From: Skermania sp. ID1734
GTDB lineage: Bacteria > Actinomycetota > Actinomycetes > Mycobacteriales > Mycobacteriaceae
Length of the DNA stretch: 64,000 nt
Direction of reading: 5' to 3'
Assembly (NCBI RefSeq): GCF_007489285.1
Contig: NZ_VLIY01000009.1
Coordinates: 150,773-214,772, forward strand
In this document: one piece after another, positions 52,775 through 60,961 of the stretch
How the letters are laid out: each line of letters begins with the position of its first letter
Numbering within the stretch: position 1 is the stretch's first letter
Program-made: the position numbers and the translations under genes
Notes under the pieces: generated by a model
Told to the model about the DNA's origin: nothing
Database searches by the model: none
What the model saw: the letters and a program-made list of their open reading frames with translations, nothing else

Positions 52775-53146
52775 ATGATCACAACGGCCCTGGTATGGCT
52801 CGGCGTCGTCATAGCGGGTGGGGTGGGAGCAGTCGCGCGCTTTCTGGTCGACCGCGCCGTGACCGGATACTTTGCCCGTCCGTTCCCGTATGGCACGTTC
52901 GTGGTCAACATCTCCGGCGCCGTCATTCTCGGATTCGTGAGCGGGTTGTCGCTGGGTCACAATGCGGCGCTGATCGCCGGCACCGCGGCCGTCGGTTCCT
53001 ACACCACTTTTTCCACCTGGATGCTGGAATCGCACCGCCTTGCCGAGGAGCGGCAACTTGGCCTGTCCGCGGCCAACATCGTGTGCAGCGTCATCCTCGG
53101 CGTCGCCGCGGCACTGTTGGGCCAGACTCTCGCGACGATGCTGTGA
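52775..53146 (+). CDS. crcB: Fluoride channel CrcB/Fluc
   Basis: The 123-residue product has four membrane helices and the Fluc motifs GGVGAVARFLVDR, FPYGTFVVNISGAVILGF and GSYTTFSTWMLES, which form the pore and the Na site. It exports fluoride as an antiparallel dimer. Actinobacteria often carry two crcB genes, and only one is seen here, so it must be homodimeric or have a partner elsewhere. The ATG at 52775 matches family starts; no good ribosome site was found. No fluoride riboswitch could be made out upstream. Confidence 0.85.
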   Translation: MITTALVWLGVVIAGGVGAVARFLVDRAVTGYFARPFPYGTFVVNISGAVILGFVSGLSLGHNAALIAGTAAVGSYTTFSTWMLESHRLAEERQLGLSAANIVCSVILGVAAALLGQTLATML

Positions 53147-53158
53147 ACGCCGAAAGCA

Positions 53159-54388
53159 TCAAGTTCGACGCAGCGCGGCGATACCGCGGGACCCGGATGG
53201 CGCGACACCGCTACGAGTACCGGCCAACGCGAGCGCACAGACAACCGTCGTCGTGACCAGCGCGGTGCTCACGGCCGTCGCAATCAGCTCGCCCACGGTG
53301 CGGGCGACGGCCAGCATCACAGCTATCTCCACCGCGAGCCCCAGCCATGCAACGAGAGCCAATCGAGTCCGCTCCCCCGCGATCGCGGCCAACAGCGCAC
53401 CTTGCAGGATGGTCAACAGCGCACCGTTGGCGGCGAAGGCCCACAGCAGGCCCTGCACCGGCGCGTAGGCATCACCGACGATGAACGGCAGCAGGGGTGC
53501 GCCGACGGCTGCCGCGGCCACCGTCACCGCGCCGAGGCCACCCAGAATCGCCAAAGCGGATCTCAACGCCCGCGCCGATTCCTGCGGATGCGCCATCCGC
53601 GGATACAGCACCACGCCTACCGCTTGGGGCAGCCAGAACGCGACTTTGGTCACCACCGCCCCGGCGGCGTAGCGGCTGGCGCTTTCCCCTTCGAGCACGA
53701 TCCGCGCGATCATCACGTCTACCGAGGACAGGGCGATCAACGCGAGCTGAACTTGCGACGCCATCAGCACCGAACGCACCGTCGTGGTGATTGCGACCGT
53801 CACCGCATCCGGCGAACCCACATAGCGGCGGGCGCCGACGGTGACGGCAAAGCTGCCCACCGCGCTGGCGATCAGCGCGACGGCGGAGCCCGCGCCGAGA
53901 CCGAGCGCCACCACCGCCGGTGCGATCCGGCCGACGCCCGCCAGCGCGAGGAGTACCGCGAGCTCCCGGAAGCGTCCGCTGCCCTGCAACAGGCCCTGCT
54001 CGCCGCTGAGCACCACCAAAACCGGCGCGGCCAGCAGCGCGCCGGCGGTGGCCAGCACACCCGCATGCAGGATCACCGACAGTACGGGCACCAGCAGCGC
54101 GGCCAGTACCGCGACCAGTCCCGCACACCGCAGCGTCAACCGGCGCAGCGCCTCGAGCTGCTGCCCACGCACAACCTCCCTGGCGACGACGGTCTGCAAA
54201 GCCAGCGCGGGCACACAAAGCACCAGCTGCGCGGCCAGCAGGCTCGCGAATTCGCTGTACCCGGAGACGCCGAGCCAGCGGCTGGCCAGCACGTAGAGCA
54301 GGTAGCCGCCCGCATTCGCGGTAATCGCCCCGACCGTCACCCAAGTCATCCCGGTGACGGCGGAACGGGAATCCGCGGATACGGCCAT
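53159..54388 (-). CDS. Polysaccharide/lipid-linked flippase-like membrane protein
   Basis: The 409-residue protein has about twelve membrane helices with MTWVTVGAITANAGGYLLYVLASRWLG at the start, the pattern of oligosaccharide flippases (Wzx/MATE-type) and related envelope exporters. It should move a lipid-linked sugar across the membrane, though the cargo is unknown. The ATG at 54388 is preferred to one 63 bases earlier. It is divergent from the Rv0226c-like gene, with 37 bases between the two starts, so their promoters overlap. Confidence 0.75.
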   Translation of the reverse strand: MAVSADSRSAVTGMTWVTVGAITANAGGYLLYVLASRWLGVSGYSEFASLLAAQLVLCVPALALQTVVAREVVRGQQLEALRRLTLRCAGLVAVLAALLVPVLSVILHAGVLATAGALLAAPVLVVLSGEQGLLQGSGRFRELAVLLALAGVGRIAPAVVALGLGAGSAVALIASAVGSFAVTVGARRYVGSPDAVTVAITTTVRSVLMASQVQLALIALSSVDVMIARIVLEGESASRYAAGAVVTKVAFWLPQAVGVVLYPRMAHPQESARALRSALAILGGLGAVTVAAAAVGAPLLPFIVGDAYAPVQGLLWAFAANGALLTILQGALLAAIAGERTRLALVAWLGLAVEIAVMLAVARTVGELIATAVSTALVTTTVVCALALAGTRSGVAPSGSRGIAALRRT

Positions 54389-54413
54389 TCGCCCATGATG
54401 CCCGGTGCCCGCG

Positions 54414-54419
54414 TACTGT
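54414..54419 (+). promoter_or_regulatory. -10 element TACTGT for a leaderless start
   Basis: TACTGT fits TANNNT and ends six bases before the GTG at 54426, the distance expected for a leaderless transcript. It supports this start over a GTG at 54405. Confidence 0.5.
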
Positions 54420-54425
54420 GCCCAC

Positions 54426-56126
54426 GTGCGTTCCCGCCTCACCGCCGCCATACCGGCCGCCTACAGCGCGCTGCTGGCCGCGGTGATCATGGGACCGCTG
54501 TTCGGGCCCGGCTACCTGCTGCTGCGCGACGCAGTGAGCACTCCACGCTCGTATCTGACCGACGCCGCGCTCGGCCTGTCCGATGCCGCCCCGCGTGCGG
54601 TTCCGCAGGACGCGGTGCTGGCCGTGTTGTCCGCGGTCGTCGACGGCGGGCTCGTGGTGAAGGTGCTGCTTTTCGGCGCGCTGTGGTTGGCGGGTTGGGG
54701 TGCGGCCATGCTGGCCCGGGCGCTGCTCAATGCCGGTACGGGCGCGCAGTTGGTGGCTGCGACCGTGGCCGTGTGGAACCCGTACGTCGCCGAGCGGCTG
54801 CTGCAAGGGCATTGGAGCCTATTGCTTGGGTACGCCGCGCTGCCGTGGACGGTTTGCGCCGCAATGCAGATTCGGGACGGATCCGCCTGGACTGGCTGGG
54901 GCGGGCTCGCGCTGTGTCTGTCCGTCGCGGGTTTGACGCCGACCGGTCTGCTGCTGGCGGTGATCGTTGCGGTGGTGACGCTTCGCACGCCGAAATCTGT
55001 GGCCGGCGCCCTCGCGTTGGCGGTCCTCGCCGCCGCGCCCTGGTTGGTCGCAACGGCTGTGTCGGGCGCTGGCTCCTACTCCGACCCGGCCGGGGTGCGG
55101 GCGTTTGCCGCGCGCGCCGAACCGGGGTTGGGAACGCTGGGCAGTCTGGCCGGGCTGGGCGGAATCTGGGACGGCGACGCGGTGCCGAGTTCCCGGACCA
55201 GTCTCTTCGCGCTCGTCTCCACGGTGCTGCTCCTCGCCGTGATTGCGCTGGGCGCGCGGGCTGCCCTAAGAGCTCCCAACGGCTCCGCGCTTGCCGTGCT
55301 CGCCGCGGTGGCGATCGTGGTGCCGGCATTGGCCGCGACCGGGCCGGGGCTCGCGGTGATGCGGTGGGGGGTTGCGCACGTGCCGGGTTTCGGGCTGTTG
55401 CGCGACACCCAGAAGTGGGTCGCGCTGGCCGTCCCGTTCTACGCGTTGGCAGCCGCGGCCGGGGCGAGGTGGCTGTCGGGCATCCTCGGCCGCGTCGGTG
55501 TGGCGGTGCCGATAGTCGTGTTGTTCGCCGCGTTGCCGGATCTTGGTTGGGGCGTCGCGGGAGCGCTGCGCCCGGTGCATTACCCGGCGTCGTGGCAGCT
55601 TGTCGCCGCGGATATCGATGGCCCCGGCGATATCGCGGTGCTACCGGGCGGGATGTTCCGCCGCTTTCCGTACAGCGGCGGCGCGGCGGTCCTCGACCCG
55701 GCGCCGCGCATCTTGCCCCGCGACGTTTTGCAAACCGGTGCGCTGACGGTCGGCGGGCACACCGTGGCCGGCGAGAACGAGCGGGCCGAACAGGTGGAAA
55801 CGGCTCTGCTGCAAGGGCGTCCGGCGAACGATCTGGCGCAGCGAGGGGTCGGTTGGGTGCTGGTCGAGCGTGACTCCCCCGGCCCGCGCGGCGACAGCCA
55901 GCAGACCCTGAGCGGACTCACGACCGTGTACTCCGACGATCACCTTGCGCTGTACCGGGTTCCGAATCCGGTCGCCTTGCCGGGCAAACCGCGGTGGCTC
56001 GGGTTCGCCGCGCACGCGGTCTGGGTGGCGGTGCTAGCTGGCGGCGCGGTGGCCCTCGTCATCGGCGGTCTCGGCAGCGCTGGGCTCCGGCGCGATCAGC
56101 CCCGACCGGTAGGTGCCCGCGACTGA
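54426..56126 (+). CDS. Large polytopic membrane protein, Rv0226c-like
   Basis: The 566-residue product has about twelve membrane helices and a soluble C-terminal third. WNPYVAERLLQGHWSLLLGYAALPW, in the first large loop, resembles the loop of GT-C glycosyltransferases, and the helix order is similar. VAHVPGFGLLRDTQKWV appears in the middle. It corresponds by position to Rv0226c, an unassigned membrane protein next to the GT4 and DUF3068 genes. A role in envelope glycan assembly is inferred. Its last 93 bases overlap the convergent GT4 gene. Confidence 0.7.
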   Translation: MRSRLTAAIPAAYSALLAAVIMGPLFGPGYLLLRDAVSTPRSYLTDAALGLSDAAPRAVPQDAVLAVLSAVVDGGLVVKVLLFGALWLAGWGAAMLARALLNAGTGAQLVAATVAVWNPYVAERLLQGHWSLLLGYAALPWTVCAAMQIRDGSAWTGWGGLALCLSVAGLTPTGLLLAVIVAVVTLRTPKSVAGALALAVLAAAPWLVATAVSGAGSYSDPAGVRAFAARAEPGLGTLGSLAGLGGIWDGDAVPSSRTSLFALVSTVLLLAVIALGARAALRAPNGSALAVLAAVAIVVPALAATGPGLAVMRWGVAHVPGFGLLRDTQKWVALAVPFYALAAAAGARWLSGILGRVGVAVPIVVLFAALPDLGWGVAGALRPVHYPASWQLVAADIDGPGDIAVLPGGMFRRFPYSGGAAVLDPAPRILPRDVLQTGALTVGGHTVAGENERAEQVETALLQGRPANDLAQRGVGWVLVERDSPGPRGDSQQTLSGLTTVYSDDHLALYRVPNPVALPGKPRWLGFAAHAVWVAVLAGGAVALVIGGLGSAGLRRDQPRPVGARD

Positions 56127-57245
56127 CGACGCGAGAACCTCGTAAACGCCGTCGGCGCATTGCGCCCAGGAGAATTCGTTGGAACGCACCCGCGCCTTCT
56201 CGCCCAGCACGGTCCGCGTTTCGTGGTCGAGCAGCAGCGTTTCGACGGCGTCCGCAAGTCCGTCGACGTCTTCCACCAGGACGCCGGTGACTCCGTCGAT
56301 GATCGAATCGGTAAGACCGCGCGAACTGCGGTAGCCGACCGTCGGCACGCCGTGCTGGGCGGCCTCGATGACGGCGAGTCCCCAGCCTTCCTTGCGGGAC
56401 GGCAGCACATGCACCCAGGACTGCGCCAGCAACTCGTGCTTACGCTGTTCGCTCACATGCCCGTGGAAGGTCACGGCGTCGGCAATGCCCAGGGTCGCAG
56501 CGTGTTTGGCAAGATTCTCCGCCCACCAGCCATCGCCGACGACGTCGAGGCGGACCTCCGGAATACGCCGGCGCAGTACCGCAAGGACCTCCAGCGCATC
56601 CTCGATCTGCTTGTGCGGGACCAGCCGGGACAGCACGACGATGCTCGGATGCGCAGTGCGCGTGGCCGCCGAACCACTGCCTACTTCGGCCGGAATCGGT
56701 TGGGCGCCATTGCGAACCACTGCGACTCGATGGCGATCGACGCCGAGCCCGGCAAGTTCCTCGGCCGACGGCAGCGACACCGTCAGGTATTGGTTGCGGC
56801 GGTGTGCCCGTGGCGACAACCGCGACTCGACCCACCAGCCGATCCGTCCCACCAGCTTGCCCGCGACCGGCCATTGCTCTCGGTGGCCGTGATGGACGAG
56901 CACGGTCACCGGTGCGCCCGCGACGGCGCGCGCGAAGAATGGAATGCCGTTCTGCGTGTCGATGACCGCATCTGGGCGCAGGTGCCCGAGGGGACCGATC
57001 CCGAGCCGGCCGAGCGCGATGGCCGCGAGCGCGCGCGGGTAGACGGTGTAGCGGCCACCGCCGCGACTGATCTCGACGCCTGCCGAGTGTTCCCGCTTCG
57101 GTGCCCCGGCGTAGCGGGCCGTGCGGAGCGTGACCCGCACTCCCCGCGCCGCGAGGTGCGCGCCCACCTGCTCGAGGTAGCGCTCGCTGCCGCCGCCTTG
57201 CGGATGGCCGGTGTCGCGCCAGCACAGCAGCAGCACCTCGCGCAC
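56034..57245 (-). CDS. GT4-family glycosyltransferase (Rv0225-like)
   Basis: The 403-residue cytoplasmic enzyme has the GT-B fold. LLLCWRDTGHPQGGGSERYLEQVGAHLAARG forms the acceptor side, VVLSRLVPHKQIEDALEVL starts the donor domain, and PSRKEGWGLAVIEAAQHGVPTVGY carries the EX7E-type nucleotide-sugar motif. Such enzymes add mannose or glucose to envelope lipids. The GTG at 57245 is the start. It is divergent from the methyltransferase gene, 85 bp apart, matching the Rv0224c-Rv0225 pair of M. tuberculosis. The acceptor is not known. Confidence 0.85.
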   Translation of the reverse strand: MREVLLLCWRDTGHPQGGGSERYLEQVGAHLAARGVRVTLRTARYAGAPKREHSAGVEISRGGGRYTVYPRALAAIALGRLGIGPLGHLRPDAVIDTQNGIPFFARAVAGAPVTVLVHHGHREQWPVAGKLVGRIGWWVESRLSPRAHRRNQYLTVSLPSAEELAGLGVDRHRVAVVRNGAQPIPAEVGSGSAATRTAHPSIVVLSRLVPHKQIEDALEVLAVLRRRIPEVRLDVVGDGWWAENLAKHAATLGIADAVTFHGHVSEQRKHELLAQSWVHVLPSRKEGWGLAVIEAAQHGVPTVGYRSSRGLTDSIIDGVTGVLVEDVDGLADAVETLLLDHETRTVLGEKARVRSNEFSWAQCADGVYEVLASSVAGTYRSGLIAPEPSAAETADDEGHRAAS

Positions 57246-57330
57246 GCGTCACCTCCCTCCACAACTGAGTGCCCACCCTAACGGCTCCGGTCCGCGGCGC
57301 TGCGCAACGCTGCCGTTAAGGTGGCAATCC

Positions 57331-58107
57331 GTGCCCGTCGCGACTGCCCGTTTCGCCAAGCGTGCGACGCTGCGGCGTGCGCTGCGACTGCTGACGGACT
57401 TCTCCCACGAGCAGTCCAACCCCGCACTGTTTTACGGGCGTCTCGCCGCCGACACCGCGGAAATGGTCGCGGATCTGTATGCGGGTACCACCGGGGCGGA
57501 CCTGGACGGTGCGCTCGTCCTCGACGTGGGTGGGGGCCCGGGCTACTTCGCGCGCGAGTTTGCCGACCGCGGCGCGCGCTATGTCCCGGTGGAGCCGGAT
57601 CCGTCGGAAATGCACGCGGCCGGACTACAGGTCCATGGTGCGGTACGGGGTTCCGGGATGGCGTTACCTTTTCGGGACGGCGCGGTGGACGTCTGTTTCT
57701 CGTCGAACGTTGCCGAGCACATCTGCGATCCATGGCTGATGGCCGCGGAGATGTTGCGGGTCACCCGCCCGGGTGGGTTGATGGTCTTGTCCTACACCGT
57801 GTGGCTGGGCCCGTTCGGCGGGCATGAAACCGGGCCGTGGCATTACCTGGGCGGTGAGCGGGCTGCCCGTCGATACCGGCGCAAACACGGTCGCGAGCCG
57901 AAGAACCGGTTTGGGACGTCGTTGTTCGCCGTTCGTGCGGCGGACGGAATGCGTTGGGCGCGAGGTGTTTCCGAGTCGGAACGGGCGGTCGTGCTGGGCA
58001 CGTTTCCGCGCTACCACCCGCGCTGGGCGTGGTGGTTGGTACGCGTGCCGGGGCTGCGGGAGTTGCTGGTCAGCAACCTCGTGGTCGTCGCATCGCCGAC
58101 TCGGTGA
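57331..58107 (+). CDS. Class I SAM-dependent methyltransferase (Rv0224c-like)
   Basis: The 258-residue enzyme has the SAM-binding motif ALVLDVGGGPGYFAREFADRGARYVPVEPDP, VDVCFSSNVAEHICDPWLMAAEMLRVTRPGG for substrate and catalytic region, and a C-terminal membrane-associated hydrophobic end (WWLVRVPGLRELLVSNLVVVA). It corresponds to Rv0224c, reported as essential and of unknown substrate. The GTG at 57331 is the start; TAAGGT eight bases upstream may serve as a -10 box or as a weak ribosome site. The GT4 neighbour suggests a methylated envelope glycan as target. Confidence 0.82.
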   Translation: MPVATARFAKRATLRRALRLLTDFSHEQSNPALFYGRLAADTAEMVADLYAGTTGADLDGALVLDVGGGPGYFAREFADRGARYVPVEPDPSEMHAAGLQVHGAVRGSGMALPFRDGAVDVCFSSNVAEHICDPWLMAAEMLRVTRPGGLMVLSYTVWLGPFGGHETGPWHYLGGERAARRYRRKHGREPKNRFGTSLFAVRAADGMRWARGVSESERAVVLGTFPRYHPRWAWWLVRVPGLRELLVSNLVVVASPTR

Positions 58108-58110
58108 GCG

Positions 58111-58476
58111 CTATTGGTGTCCGTACCTGAATTGGTAGAGGTCCCGCTCACGGGAGGAGAACTTCGGTTTGTCGGCCAGGTGCGGGTCTAGGCCGTGCCT
58201 GGCTAGGCGATAACGGCGCCAGACGTAGCTGAGCGCCACCGTGAAGACGACCAACGGGACGATCATCATCACGATCATGCCGATCTTGAGGATCATCGGC
58301 CCAGGAAAGAGCAGGACCAAGCAGAAGAACGGAATGATCGGCAACACGAAGCGGGCCAGGTACCGTTCGTTGGCGCCGTGGCCAACAAGGTCGTACTGCA
58401 CCCACTCATTCAAATCCGGCGGAAGCGTGCGGCCGGCATAGTACGCGAGCCGCTGCGTCATTGTGGGCTTTTTCAT
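58111..58476 (-). CDS. Small two-helix membrane protein, DUF5313-like
   Basis: The 121-residue product has a hydrophilic head with LAYYAGRTLPPDLNEWVQYDLVGHGA and two membrane helices (about 43-85). A charged tail with VWRRYRLARHGLDPHLA closes it. The head and helix pattern resembles the DUF5313 family of mycolate bacteria, although that assignment is from memory. It is convergent with the methyltransferase gene with three bases between stops. No function is known. Confidence 0.6.
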   Translation of the reverse strand: MKKPTMTQRLAYYAGRTLPPDLNEWVQYDLVGHGANERYLARFVLPIIPFFCLVLLFPGPMILKIGMIVMMIVPLVVFTVALSYVWRRYRLARHGLDPHLADKPKFSSRERDLYQFRYGHQ

Positions 58477-58604
58477 GGATTAACGTTACCGCTTTACGCG
58501 CGGGTTTAGTGGGGGTATTTTGGCGAACCGCGATTCTTGGAGTTGTGACGCCGGACCTCGCGGGGATTGACACAGGTTCTACATCGTCTCGATGCACGGA
58601 AAAA

Positions 58605-58638
58605 CTAGTTCTGGACTAGATTTCTGTAACGTGTTTTA
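58605..58638. promoter_or_regulatory. Dyad and KstR-like box before the phosphotransferase operon
   Basis: CTAGT at 58605 and ACTAG at 58615 form a dyad with a 5-base centre. Directly after it TGTAACGTGTTTTA (58625-58638) matches TnnAACnnGTTnnA, the KstR consensus, at every fixed position. Both lie 40-75 bases before the TTG start at 58678. Regulation by a sterol- or acyl-CoA-responsive TetR protein is therefore possible. Confidence 0.55.
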
Positions 58639-58677
58639 GTTGACTCTAACGGCTAACCGCATCCGTTGGGAGTTCGC

Positions 58678-59835
58678 TTGAGCACCGCACCGGTCGATGA
58701 CCCGGACCGACACCTCGCGCAGGTCGCGCGGCCAAGCGAGTCGATTCGTGACCCGGAGTTGCTGCGCGACCGTCTGCAGGCGTGGCTCGAGACCAGACTG
58801 GATCCCGCCGCCGAACCGCTGGTCGAGGAGGTGCATCCGCCGACCGGAAACGGGATGTCCAGCGAGACAATTCTGCTCGATGCGTCATGGTGCACGGACG
58901 CGCAGCGCAGTTCGCATCCGCTGGTCGTGCGGGTGGCACCGGATTCCGCCGCCATGCCGATCTTTCCGTTCTACAACATGCGAACCCAATTCGACATGAT
59001 GCGGACGGTGGCTGAGTGCACCAGAGTTCCGGTGCCCGAGGTGTATTGGCACGAACCCGACCCGGCTGCACTGGGTGGCGAGTTCTTTGTCATGCGGCGC
59101 GTCGACGGGCAGATCCCGCCCGATGTCATGCCGTACAACTTCGGTTCCTGGGTGACCGAGGCCAGCGATGCCGAGCGCGCCGTACTCGAGTCCGCCACCG
59201 TTCGGGTCTTAACCCAGTTGCATGCTGCCCCGACGAGTCGGTTCGGGTTTCTGGGTGACGCGACGCGAACGGCGCAGGAAGCGTTGCGGGACCATGTGGC
59301 GGAGCAGCGCGCATACTACGAGTGGACCGTCGCCGCCTCGCCGCGTTCCCCGCTTATCGAGCGTTGCTTCGACGCATTGGCACAAGCCCTACCCGCCGAT
59401 GCGCGGCCCTGTGTGGTGTCGTGGGGCGACGCGCGGATCGGTAACGTCATCTACCGGGAGTTCACGCCGGTGGCGGTTCTCGACTGGGAGATGGCCGCGC
59501 AGGCGCCGCGGGAGATGGATCTTGGCTGGATGATCTTCCTGCACAGGTTCTTCGAAGATATTGCCGCCGCGGCGGGCTTGCCGGGATTGCCCGGGTTCCT
59601 GCGTCGCGAGAGGGTGGCGGATACCTACGAGTCGCTCACCGGTGCGGCAGTGCGCGACCTCGACTGGTACACGATGTATGCGGCGCTGCGCCACGCGATC
59701 GTAATGTTCCGTGTGCAAAGCCGGGCAATACATTTCGGCCAGGCGAGCGCGCCCGATAATCCGGACGACATGATCATGCATCGAGCGACGTTGGAATCGA
59801 TGCTGGCCGGCGAGTACTGGGACGGGCTGGACTGA
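58678..59835 (+). CDS. APH-like phosphotransferase family protein
   Basis: The 385-residue protein has the aminoglycoside-phosphotransferase/choline-kinase fold. LHAAPTSRFGFLG precedes the catalytic loop VVSWGDARIGNVIYREFTPVAVLDWEMAAQAPREMDLGWM, in which Asp of GDARIGN is the base and Asp of LDWE binds Mg. Members near acyl-CoA dehydrogenases and sterol genes are thought to phosphorylate hydroxylated lipids or small alcohols. The TTG at 58678 has GGGAG upstream. It starts a three-gene operon with very tight spacing, and a KstR-like box lies upstream. Confidence 0.8.
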   Translation: MSTAPVDDPDRHLAQVARPSESIRDPELLRDRLQAWLETRLDPAAEPLVEEVHPPTGNGMSSETILLDASWCTDAQRSSHPLVVRVAPDSAAMPIFPFYNMRTQFDMMRTVAECTRVPVPEVYWHEPDPAALGGEFFVMRRVDGQIPPDVMPYNFGSWVTEASDAERAVLESATVRVLTQLHAAPTSRFGFLGDATRTAQEALRDHVAEQRAYYEWTVAASPRSPLIERCFDALAQALPADARPCVVSWGDARIGNVIYREFTPVAVLDWEMAAQAPREMDLGWMIFLHRFFEDIAAAAGLPGLPGFLRRERVADTYESLTGAAVRDLDWYTMYAALRHAIVMFRVQSRAIHFGQASAPDNPDDMIMHRATLESMLAGEYWDGLD

Positions 59836-59836
59836 G

Positions 59837-60961
59837 ATGCTGTCCCAATTCGACGACTACCCGATCCATCAAGTGGCCCAACCGATCCGACAGGTCGCCA
59901 CGTCGGACCGCAACTTTTATGACCGGTACTACTTCAACTGCTATTCACCCGAGGCGGACCTCTTTCTGATAGTCGGACTCGGGCAGTACCCGAATCTGGG
60001 TGTGGCAGACGGGTTTGCGGTGGCTCGGCGCGGTGACGACCACATCGTGGTGCGGGTCTCCAAGGCGCTCGGCGCCGACCGTGCCGATACGGCGGTTGGT
60101 CCACTGCGGGTGGAGGTGGTCGAAGGATTGCGGGTGCTGCGGGTCGTGCTCGAACCCGGAAATGGTGATGTGGCTTTTGATCTCACCTTCACCGGGAACA
60201 TGCCCGCGCACGAGGAAGCACGGCACCACCGCCGTCATCTCGAGCGCGTCGTCATCGACACGACGCGTTTCGTCCAGACCGGAACCTGGACGGGCACTGT
60301 GGAGATCGACGGCGAATCGCGTGCGGTGGCGGGCTGGCGTGGCAACCGCGACCGATCGTGGGGTATCCGCCCGGTGGGTGAGGCCGAACCGCCGGGGCGA
60401 CGGGCAGCCGCGGGCCTGCAGAACTTCTTCTGGATCTACGCGGTGATGCAGTTCGACGACTTCTCGGTGTTCACGATCATGCAGGAGGACGAGCGGGGCA
60501 GACGGATTGTCGAGGAGGCAGTGCGGATTTGGCCGGACGCAGACCGGGAACCGGAATGGCTGGGCCGGTCCGAGCATCGGCTCGAATTCGCGCCCGGCAC
60601 TCGTGACGTGACCGCCGCGACCCTGTGCTTCCGCAAGCCCTCCGGTGATGTGGAGGTCCGCTGCAGTCTGCGGTTGGCGAACTACATCGGGATAGACACC
60701 GGATACGGGCTGGAACCGGACTGGCGCCACGGCATGTGGCAGGGCGATCTGGTGGTGCAGAGTCGACGCAAGCGGGTGTCGTCGATCGACCCGGGCCTGC
60801 GCCTGTTTTGCCCGGTCGACCATCTCGCCGATTTCGAGTGGCGCGAGGATGGGCGGATTTCTTATGGCACGGGGCTTTTCGAGGTCGGTGTCATCGGCCC
60901 ACACGACAGATACGGATTTACCAGCTTCACCGATACGGCCAAGGGAGTAAGTGAGAAATGA
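59837..60961 (+). CDS. Lipocalin-like tandem-domain protein (CrtC/DUF7064-DUF7065-like)
   Basis: The 374-residue protein shows two beta-rich halves. The first has NFYDRYYFNCYSPEADLFLIVGLGQYPNLGV; the second has GWRGNRDRSWGIRP, then NFFWIYAVMQFDDFSVFT. RDRSWG and the halves fit the lipocalin-like fold of hydroxyneurosporene synthase CrtC and its DUF7064/DUF7065 relatives, which bind hydrophobic substrates. It is cytoplasmic. It starts one base after the previous stop and overlaps the aldehyde dehydrogenase by ATGA, so it acts in the same pathway. No reaction is assigned. Confidence 0.65.
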   Translation: MLSQFDDYPIHQVAQPIRQVATSDRNFYDRYYFNCYSPEADLFLIVGLGQYPNLGVADGFAVARRGDDHIVVRVSKALGADRADTAVGPLRVEVVEGLRVLRVVLEPGNGDVAFDLTFTGNMPAHEEARHHRRHLERVVIDTTRFVQTGTWTGTVEIDGESRAVAGWRGNRDRSWGIRPVGEAEPPGRRAAAGLQNFFWIYAVMQFDDFSVFTIMQEDERGRRIVEEAVRIWPDADREPEWLGRSEHRLEFAPGTRDVTAATLCFRKPSGDVEVRCSLRLANYIGIDTGYGLEPDWRHGMWQGDLVVQSRRKRVSSIDPGLRLFCPVDHLADFEWREDGRISYGTGLFEVGVIGPHDRYGFTSFTDTAKGVSEK

